From assembly GCA_015711875.1 (NCBI GenBank), contig JACVJG010000015.1, forward strand, positions 1-15,570: 15,570 nt of DNA, read 5' to 3'. The stretch comes from Candidatus Solincola jinzensis (GTDB lineage Bacteria > Actinomycetota > Geothermincolia > Geothermincolales > RBG-13-55-18). The notes under the pieces are model-generated. The model searched no databases. It worked only from the letters and a program-made list of their open reading frames with translations, and was not told where the DNA came from. The translations under genes and the position numbers were made by a program. Positions 6,623-12,387 of the stretch are shown one piece after another. Numbering within the stretch: the stretch's first letter is position 1; each line of letters starts with the position of its first letter.

Positions 6623-7951
6623 CTACGACGACGTTGACAGCTCTTTCAGGAAGCGGTCGATGCGCGTCCTGACCACCATGAAATCATCCCCGCGGTCATC
6701 GACGCAGTCACCGTCTATCACCAGCATGGGTATGCCGAGGTCCCTGAACTTTTCCGCCTCCATGCGCCCCGCGCAGTGGAAATGCCGGCATGACTTGGGG
6801 TAGAAAGCGATGATGCCGTCCCCTGGCCTGATGACCCGGGCATAGAGCTCAACCCGGTCCTTCAAAGGGGTGAAAGCGGGGTTCAGCAGAGTCCTGCGGG
6901 CGATGGCGCGGAAAGGATCGCTGGCATCAAGCTCATCCCAGTAGCGATAATTCACTATCGAGCCCACGATATCCGCCCTTTCCTCTATGTAATCAAGGAG
7001 AGAATTCCTGAAATACGGCCTCAGGTGAGCCCAGACCAACCTGGGCCTGGCCGAGGGCTCGCATTCCACGGCCGCGGCGGCGCTGATCTCCTCGTAGCGC
7101 GAGCGGTAGATGTCGACCAGCTCCCTCGCGCCCCAGGTCTGCATGAGGTTGGCGGCGTGGTCCATATCCTTGGAGCCCCGCAGAAGGGGCCGGTCGCTGT
7201 AGTACGCCAGCGCGTTGCCCTTAGCGAGCCATCTTCCTGCCTCGTTGCTGTTCCTCACCGCCTCGGTCAGCCTCTCAAGATGGAGTCTCGCTCCCGTTAC
7301 CTCGGAAATGAAAGCCGCCATCCCCACCAGCTGCTCCGCCACGTAGTCCACCGCCTCATCCAGATCCGCCGAGCCTCCATCCCCCATCTGCCGGCTCCAG
7401 GCGCCGTATGGGACATCGAGAACGAATTCCGGCCGGTTGTATCTCGCGGAAGCGAACTCCGCCAGTTTCGCCGAAGGGTCGCAAAGGTGGGTGGAAGTCA
7501 AGATGATGTCAGGGCTGGGAAGGATGTCCATCTGCATGGCTCCCGCCGCCACTTTCACGAACGAACACAGGTCAGGGGCAAAGCCGTTTTCCTCCGCCTC
7601 CTCCAGGCACTTTACCGCCTTACCCATCATGGACACCTGCGCGGCGAACATCTCGAGGGTGAAGGGTATGAGACCCATAGCGTAGATTATCTCCGTGGGC
7701 ATGAAGAGGCTGCGCCAGGCCACAAGGCAGCCTTCGCTCTCATCGTACGGATGGCTTCCATAGCAAAGAAGGAACTGTTCGCTCAGCAGCCGGCCACGCT
7801 TCTGGGAAGAACTCAGCTCCGCCCAAGGCCGCGATAAGGCCTTTTTCGCATAGGTCTCGTATGCCTCCTCCGACAGACCCTGAAAGGCGAGAAATCTGCG
7901 CCATTCCGCCTTCCTCCGCCTCTTGTTCTCATCCATCATGCCGCTTTTCAT
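6623..7951 (-). CDS. 2-hydroxyacyl-CoA dehydratase family subunit (HgdB/BcrB type), larger subunit
   Basis: This 442-residue protein belongs to the HgdB/BcrB/FldB family, whose heterodimers carry [4Fe-4S] clusters and receive single electrons from an ATP-driven activase. An N-terminal PTEIIYAMGLIPF matches the family's P-x-E-hydrophobic-AxGhhP segment. Probable cluster cysteines are C129 (DLCSFVK), C157 (THLCDPSAK) and C388 (PKSCRHFHCAGR), one in each of the three usual positions. The tail GDCVDDRGDDF followed by TRIDRFLKEL is the usual D-x-R and TRIxxF ending. It is the last gene of the operon: its ATG lies one base after the TGA of the preceding subunit, with AAGAAGG upstream. Members act in amino acid fermentation (2-hydroxyglutaryl-, 2-hydroxyisocaproyl-, phenyllactyl-, lactoyl-CoA) or benzoyl-CoA reduction. 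Which substrate applies here cannot be read from sequence. Confidence 0.87.
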   Translation of the reverse strand: MKSGMMDENKRRRKAEWRRFLAFQGLSEEAYETYAKKALSRPWAELSSSQKRGRLLSEQFLLCYGSHPYDESEGCLVAWRSLFMPTEIIYAMGLIPFTLEMFAAQVSMMGKAVKCLEEAEENGFAPDLCSFVKVAAGAMQMDILPSPDIILTSTHLCDPSAKLAEFASARYNRPEFVLDVPYGAWSRQMGDGGSADLDEAVDYVAEQLVGMAAFISEVTGARLHLERLTEAVRNSNEAGRWLAKGNALAYYSDRPLLRGSKDMDHAANLMQTWGARELVDIYRSRYEEISAAAAVECEPSARPRLVWAHLRPYFRNSLLDYIEERADIVGSIVNYRYWDELDASDPFRAIARRTLLNPAFTPLKDRVELYARVIRPGDGIIAFYPKSCRHFHCAGRMEAEKFRDLGIPMLVIDGDCVDDRGDDFMVVRTRIDRFLKELSTSS

Positions 7952-7952
7952 G

Positions 7953-8999
7953 TCAGGAAACCTTCTTTCTCCGCAATCTTTTCACGAAAGCCTCTATCTC
8001 CCGTGGGTCGATCCTGCCTGAGATATCGCTTTCAACCACCTTCACCGGCACCCCCCAGGCGGCCCTTTCCCTGAACAGCGGCCAATGGCATTGCAGGTTC
8101 GCGCAGAACTTCATGGCACAATAGACGATGCCATCGATCCGGTACTCTCCGATAAGGGATCGCAGCTCTTCCGTGCCCCTGGTGGACCACCTGCCGAGCA
8201 TGCGTGGGCAGGGCGGCTTGGCGAGATAAGCGTCGGCAAGCGCGCGCAGCGGGTCCCCCTCAAGGCTCACCTTGCCACGGACAGACCTCAGGCCGTTGCA
8301 GGCATGCTCCAGTACCACCTCTCCGCCCGCGGACTCGATCAGCTCATAGATGTGGGCATTTACTGGGCCCCCGTATATCATCAACCTGGGTGAGCCACCC
8401 CCGCCTTTTTGCGCCTCGAGGTCTTTATTTACCTCTTCCAGATAGGCCAATGAACTTTCGAGAGGCCAGGCAAAGACGCCGTGCAGGAGGTTTGCGAACT
8501 CCGAGCCCCTTATGCGTGGAGGATCCGACATCCTCGACCTTTGTGCCTTGTCAAGCATCTCCCACAAGACGTTCCTCCGCCTTATGGCCTCCTTCAGGCT
8601 CTCCTCAGGGTAATCGTTGAAGTCCTTTTTAACCGCATCCTGAAACCTTCCAATGCTCGCCGCGAAAAAGGAGGCGCTCTTCATGTCGTGCTTTCTGGGG
8701 ACGTCGAGAAGATAGACCCTTTGCCCATCGCTACCTTCCACTCCATGGGTCCAGGCATCGAAAAGCCTGCGCATGCACTCACAGGAATGCGCGATGACCG
8801 CACCCTCGAGTCGAGGGTATGCTCCACTCAGCTTCGCGCCCAGGCAGCTTCGCACGAACGAACAAGCGGCATCGCCGAGGATGACATCCTCATGGCCTTT
8901 TCCCGTATCGCCCCTCACGCCGTAGGGCACCAGACCCGCGGCGTCAAGGATCTCCAGGGGCGTGTAGGTGCAGAACCAGGCGACCCTTGCCCCGCTCAT
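7953..8999 (-). CDS. 2-hydroxyacyl-CoA dehydratase family subunit (HgdB/BcrC type), smaller subunit
   Basis: This 348-residue protein is the second [4Fe-4S] subunit. Family features in order are TPLEILDAAGLVPYGVRG (residues 13-30), ACSFVRSCLG (C46), AHSCECMRRLFDAW (C73), a mid-protein GGPVNAHIYELIESAGGEVV element (210-229), and MKFCANLQCHW (C299) followed by VESDISGRIDPREIEAF. C46, C73 and C299 are the likely cluster ligands; C75, C294 and C304 are extra cysteines close by. It lacks the ~60-residue N-terminal lead found in the larger subunit. Its ATG overlaps the activase stop by four bases (ATGA), so the genes are translationally coupled, and the larger subunit follows after one base. The pair should form the heterodimeric component that eliminates water from, or reduces, a CoA thioester. 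It is complete; substrate unknown. Confidence 0.87.
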   Translation of the reverse strand: MSGARVAWFCTYTPLEILDAAGLVPYGVRGDTGKGHEDVILGDAACSFVRSCLGAKLSGAYPRLEGAVIAHSCECMRRLFDAWTHGVEGSDGQRVYLLDVPRKHDMKSASFFAASIGRFQDAVKKDFNDYPEESLKEAIRRRNVLWEMLDKAQRSRMSDPPRIRGSEFANLLHGVFAWPLESSLAYLEEVNKDLEAQKGGGGSPRLMIYGGPVNAHIYELIESAGGEVVLEHACNGLRSVRGKVSLEGDPLRALADAYLAKPPCPRMLGRWSTRGTEELRSLIGEYRIDGIVYCAMKFCANLQCHWPLFRERAAWGVPVKVVESDISGRIDPREIEAFVKRLRRKKVS

Positions 9000-10480
9000 C
9001 CTGCCCTCCCCGCGCCGGACCCGGCATTGCGATGGTACTCGGGGCAGGCGTATAGGGTGGCCACCCTCTCGCCGTCAAGGAAAAAATGCACCAAGTCGCA
9101 AACGCGGTCTCGCCCGCAGCGCAGGCGGGGATGTTCCTCGCATTCCTGGAAGCGCGACTCTATCCTCTGCGCGGCGTCAAAGCCCCTGAAGTTGCTCGTT
9201 CCTCTGACCTCGCGGCGCGCCAGCAGCGCCATACCGAGGGCGCCCATCACGCGATGATGCAGGGGCACCTGGATCTCGCACCTTTCGCCGCGGCTCTCCT
9301 CGAGGCACTCCTCCAGCGCCTTCCGGACCCCGATGTTGGAGGCGACCCCACCTTGAAAGGCGATGGGAGGGGTTATCTTTTTCTTGTTTATGCCCAGGGT
9401 GGAGAAGAAATTCATGGCCAGTGAGCGGTGCAGGCCCGCGATGATGTTCTCCTTGTAATTCCCCTTCGCCTGCTCAGAAACCAGATCGCGCCCAACGAAA
9501 ACCGTGCACATGCTGGAGAAGGTATAGGGCTTTTTCGCGCGCAGGGACAACTCCCCGAATCTCTCAACCGGCACGCCGAGGCGCGCCGCCTGGGCGTCGA
9601 GGAAGGCTCCCGTCCCCGCGCCGCACTTCCGGTTCATAACCGCGTCCACGAGCATGCCGTCCTCCACGTACATGACCTTGGAGTCCTGGCCCCCTATATC
9701 GAATATGACGCGCACTCCGGGCACCATATGAATGGCGGCCTCCGCGTGCGCGTCCAGCTCTGTTTCGTAGATGTCCGCGTTAAGGATCCCCCTCGCGATC
9801 TCATGGCCACTTCCCGTGACCCCCGTGCCGGCTATCCTGATGTTGCCAGGCAGGCGTGATGCCACCTTCTCCAGGGCTTTCTTTATATTGCTGACCAGGT
9901 CTCCCTCGGTGAGGGTGTAATCGCTCGTGATCACCGTGCATTCATCGTCAATGACCACGGTGTTTATGGATATGGAGCCCGCGTCCAGGCCCATGTAAGC
10001 GACCACTCCATCTTTCCAGGCGCCTTCTCTCAAGGCATAGAGTCTGGGAGACCCCTCAAAGGTATACTTGAAGAGAGGTCGTTTCAGACCGCGGAAAACC
10101 GCGTCTATGAGCCCGATGGGGTCACGTCCGTTGTCCTCGTCGTCTGTTTCACACAGGCGGCACCTCACCCACAGGGATGTTTCGCTGCTCTTTAGCTCCG
10201 CTAAGACTTTCTCCTTGACTTTTATGCGCACCATTACCCCGGACGCTTCGCCTGGATTTCTGCTGAAGGGTCCGCCCCTGATCCAAGAATCGACCGCCTT
10301 TCCCTGCTTTCCCGCCATCTCCAGGATGGGGCGGGTCGCCGCCCATGCTTCCTCCTCGCTGCGCCTGAAATCAACGGCGGGAAGAAACGGTATCTGGTAA
10401 AAGACCTCTTTGCCGTCCTGCGGGAGGAAGGCAAAAGCGACATCGTTCAACTTCTTCCATCTTTCTCCCGTATCAAGCAT
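8996..10480 (-). CDS. ATP-dependent activase of a 2-hydroxyacyl-CoA dehydratase system (HgdC/BadF type) with N- and C-terminal extensions
   Basis: The centre (about residues 159-423 of 494) is a complete ASKHA-fold activase: GLDAGSIS phosphate loop, GTGVTGSG, FDIGGQDSKV, NRKCGAGTGAF, SSMCTVFVGRDL, FQGGVASN and HHRVMGALGMA. C286 and C325 match the HgdC cysteines (C127, C166) that hold one [4Fe-4S] cluster between two monomers. Such proteins use ATP hydrolysis to push an electron onto the dehydratase. HgdC is only about 260 residues. Here ~158 residues precede the domain, including VRCRLC (C107, C110), and ~70 follow it with a four-cysteine series C447-x7-C455-x5-C461-x17-C479. The frame is open back to an ATG at 10627, but AGGAG about eight bases before the ATG at 10480 supports the shorter start. 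First gene of the operon; overlaps the next gene by ATGA. Confidence 0.88.
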   Translation of the reverse strand: MLDTGERWKKLNDVAFAFLPQDGKEVFYQIPFLPAVDFRRSEEEAWAATRPILEMAGKQGKAVDSWIRGGPFSRNPGEASGVMVRIKVKEKVLAELKSSETSLWVRCRLCETDDEDNGRDPIGLIDAVFRGLKRPLFKYTFEGSPRLYALREGAWKDGVVAYMGLDAGSISINTVVIDDECTVITSDYTLTEGDLVSNIKKALEKVASRLPGNIRIAGTGVTGSGHEIARGILNADIYETELDAHAEAAIHMVPGVRVIFDIGGQDSKVMYVEDGMLVDAVMNRKCGAGTGAFLDAQAARLGVPVERFGELSLRAKKPYTFSSMCTVFVGRDLVSEQAKGNYKENIIAGLHRSLAMNFFSTLGINKKKITPPIAFQGGVASNIGVRKALEECLEESRGERCEIQVPLHHRVMGALGMALLARREVRGTSNFRGFDAAQRIESRFQECEEHPRLRCGRDRVCDLVHFFLDGERVATLYACPEYHRNAGSGAGRAG

Positions 10481-10739
10481 CGCGCCTTCTCCTTTCTTCC
10501 TTCTCCCTTCCGCCTGGACCACTCTTCCAGGTATCTGAAACCCATGATGCGCGCATACGGGTCCCGGGTTGACATGGCCCTGTTCAGTGCGACCCTTCCT
10601 GTCTTGAACCACGCTCCTGTTATCCAAATGGGAGACTCAAGCTCCGCTCACTTCATCCCCTTATCAGCTTGTCAGGCTCAGACTACGACTTGATAACGAG
10701 CGTTAGAGGCTTATCGAAAAGCGCATCCTGGCTTTTGAT

Positions 10740-10766
10740 GGAATATTATTACATTCCTGATATTCC
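10740..10766. promoter_or_regulatory. Inverted repeat, candidate operator
   Basis: GGAATAT-N13-ATATTCC is a perfect 7-bp dyad spanning 27 bp in the divergent gap. A further ATTCC at 10753-10757 repeats one half-site. Function as a binding site is inference. Confidence 0.4.
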
Positions 10767-10869
10767 CACAGCGCTCGCGCTCACACGTTGTTAACACGCC
10801 GGTAGCAACAAGGTTTCACGTAGAATTTTTCAGCCCTTCTGTTCGGTGAGGAGCATTAAGCGCGGCTCG

Positions 10870-10886
10870 ATATTTTCCGAGAATAT
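10870..10886. promoter_or_regulatory. 17-bp near-palindrome, candidate operator
   Basis: ATATTTTCCGAGAATAT is symmetric except for one mismatched pair and the centre base. It lies 45 bases before the start codon at 10932 and shares ATATT/GAATAT cores with the dyad at 10740-10766, as if the same regulator could bind both. Confidence 0.35.
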
Positions 10887-10931
10887 ATCTGACGGCAAAC
10901 ATGACTGGCAAAAAGCATGGAGGTACGTGAG

Positions 10932-11993
10932 ATGAAAAGGCCGGACCTATGCGGGAAATGCGGAATACCCCTGTATATAAGTAAACTGCACGAATGGAGC
11001 GGCAAAGGCGTTATCATCCATAACGTCAAGCCAAGCACAAATGTCTTCCTGATGGAATCGGAAAACATCGACGCCGTTTTCGACACCCTGGACAGGGAGC
11101 TAGGCATCCCCATCGAGAACATCGTCATGGAATGCACGCGCCGGGGAAACAGGAGGTTCATGGAGAAGAACGTACCCGCCCCGGTAAGGCGGGCTCTATC
11201 CTATTTTCCTCGCTTTTCCAGCGGCCTTGCGGCATATGCAGGCAGGACCCTCGGGTTCGGTTCATCCGAATATGTGGGAGCAAGGAGAAAGGGGGACGAT
11301 AAGGACTGCCTGGTGCAGATAATCCATGACCCCTATTCCCTCTCCTCCATGCTGGCGGACGCCCTGGGGGTGACCGAGGCCTTCACGGGCAAGGACGGCG
11401 CGGTGGAGAGTTTCCCGCTCGGCGGTGACAGCTACCTCGTGGTCCTGCGATCCGGCGAGCACCGCACCGGCCTGGAAGAACGGCTGCAGCTGGCACACCC
11501 TCCCCTGAAGCCGGTAGATTTCGATCTCCCGCGTTGCGTGAGTTGCGGTTTGCCGCTCGAACTGAGCGTGAGGTACAGGTGGGACATGAAAAAAGGGTTC
11601 ATCCTCAGCAAGGCCTCGGGCAGGAGGATGGTGATCACCGGGTTCGACAACTATGAGGCCGTTTTCAGGGAGATCGAGGAGGAGGTAGGGGAGGAGATAT
11701 CGCAGGTTATCGTGGACGCCCAGAGGCAATTCGTGCACCAGAGCGAGTGGGATGAGAACTGGCTCAAAGACGAATACACGTTGCGCCTCAACCTCATGCT
11801 GCGAGGGTTGGGGTATCTCTCCTCTTATGTGCGGGATGGCGGGCACTTGAACGTCGCCATCCTTAACTGCATCATACCCAAACAGGTGGTGGGAATACTG
11901 CAGGGCTTTTACGAGCTGCTGAGCGGGAAGGACAGCAGCCGCTGCGCCTGGAAAGTGGAAGAGGATGGGAGCCTGCTCATAGAGCTGTCCTGA
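10932..11993 (+). CDS. Unrecognised protein made of two copies of a CxxC-headed module
   Basis: I do not recognise a family. The 353-residue product is an internal duplication. Module 1 opens with CGKCGIPLYIS (C7, C10) and module 2 with CVSCGLPLELS (C202, C205). Each continues with a W and a G/K-rich turn, then a matched helix (ENIDAVFDTLDRELG against DNYEAVFREIEEEVG). Each ends with a matched tail (TGKDGAVESFPLGGDSYLVV against SGKDSSRCAWKVEEDGSLLI). Module 1 is about 20 residues longer in its middle. The CxxCG(I/L)PL heads look like half zinc ribbons; the two could share one metal or sit on a dimer interface. No signal or membrane segment. GGAGG eight bases before the ATG at 10932 favours it over the ATG at 10917, which has no site. 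Divergent from the activase operon, suggesting a regulatory or accessory link to it, which is unproven. Confidence 0.8.
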   Translation: MKRPDLCGKCGIPLYISKLHEWSGKGVIIHNVKPSTNVFLMESENIDAVFDTLDRELGIPIENIVMECTRRGNRRFMEKNVPAPVRRALSYFPRFSSGLAAYAGRTLGFGSSEYVGARRKGDDKDCLVQIIHDPYSLSSMLADALGVTEAFTGKDGAVESFPLGGDSYLVVLRSGEHRTGLEERLQLAHPPLKPVDFDLPRCVSCGLPLELSVRYRWDMKKGFILSKASGRRMVITGFDNYEAVFREIEEEVGEEISQVIVDAQRQFVHQSEWDENWLKDEYTLRLNLMLRGLGYLSSYVRDGGHLNVAILNCIIPKQVVGILQGFYELLSGKDSSRCAWKVEEDGSLLIELS

Positions 11994-12255
11994 TCCGGTT
12001 CCCGGCCCCAGACAACCCGCCTGGCGCGTAAGGCGAGAAGAACTCATGGGTGTGGCTTTTCCCTGAGATCGACTGCCCATTTTCTCTCACCCCACCCCCT
12101 CATGATTGGATGATGCTCTACAGGCGAGACTTCATATAAGGGTTGCCCTTCGCATACCGTCACCGCTTCCGATCCCCGTTCAGAAAACCAGATCCAAGAT
12201 CCCGCCGATTCGCCTTTCAGGCCGAACATACCCAAGGGCATGTGGTCACTTACAA

Positions 12256-12277
12256 ACCGAAAAGAAACAATTTCGGT
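12256..12277. promoter_or_regulatory. Perfect inverted repeat upstream of the repeat protein promoter
   Basis: ACCGAAA-N8-TTTCGGT is a perfect 7-bp dyad, 22 bp overall. No T run follows on the plus strand and only a poor one on the minus strand, so a protein-binding site is more likely than a terminator. Confidence 0.4.
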
Positions 12278-12288
12278 ATTTGAACATT

Positions 12289-12314
12289 AAATAGAAAAGA
12301 TGTCTTGTCTATTT
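12289..12314. promoter_or_regulatory. 26-bp inverted repeat overlapping the -35 box
   Basis: AAATAGA-A-AAGA-TG-TCTT-G-TCTATTT pairs at 11 of 12 positions around a TG centre. Its right arm covers the -35 hexamer TTGTCT (12305-12310), so a repressor bound here would block the promoter. A run of six T at 12312-12317 means a weak AT-rich terminator is the alternative reading. Confidence 0.45.
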
Positions 12315-12333
12315 TTTAAAATGGGGCTAAAAT
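12305..12333 (+). promoter_or_regulatory. Promoter of the repeat surface protein gene
   Basis: TTGTCT (12305-12310), 17 bp, TAAAAT (12328-12333), predicted initiation near 12340 and a leader of about 48 nt. Confidence 0.55.
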
Positions 12334-12387
12334 CCAGCTAGGCCACCAAACGATGCCGATGAGGCAAGACCGTAGGGGGTGCTGGAG

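Larger units (their letters stand above)
10481..10931. other. Shared regulatory gap between the activase operon and the duplicated-module gene
   Basis: These 451 bases separate two divergent transcription units. The first ~150 bases next to the activase are open in its frame but look like a leader. The right half is AT-richer and has two inverted repeats (10740-10766 and 10870-10886). I found no promoter with two good hexamers on either strand. Confidence 0.5.
11994..12387. other. Intergenic region before the repeat surface protein
   Basis: The left ~260 bases hold no gene, promoter or terminator that I can support; only weak dyads occur. The right ~130 bases become strongly AT-rich and contain two inverted repeats (12256-12277, 12289-12314) and a promoter (12305-12333). 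Confidence 0.5.

Noticed and set aside
7025..7837. Plus-strand frame of 270 codons
   Set aside because: Antisense to the HgdB-type subunit, whose cysteine motifs and operon spacing are unambiguous; the long frame is a high-GC shadow.
8481..9257. Plus-strand frame of 258 codons crossing two genes
   Set aside because: It spans the ATGA junction of two coupled minus-strand genes and carries no motif.
6623..10480. Class I benzoyl-CoA reductase (BcrABCD) operon
   Set aside because: That enzyme has two different activase-type subunits; only one is present here, and no ferredoxin or ring-cleavage genes adjoin. A dehydratase-type system is the safer call.
10481..10627. Longer activase starting at the ATG at 10627
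   Set aside because: The extra 49 codons lack a ribosome site and give a low-complexity, atypical sequence, while AGGAG stands correctly before the ATG at 10480.
12106..12294. Small plus-strand frame of 62 codons before the repeat protein
   Set aside because: No ribosome site, no protein-like composition, and it runs into the inverted-repeat promoter region.
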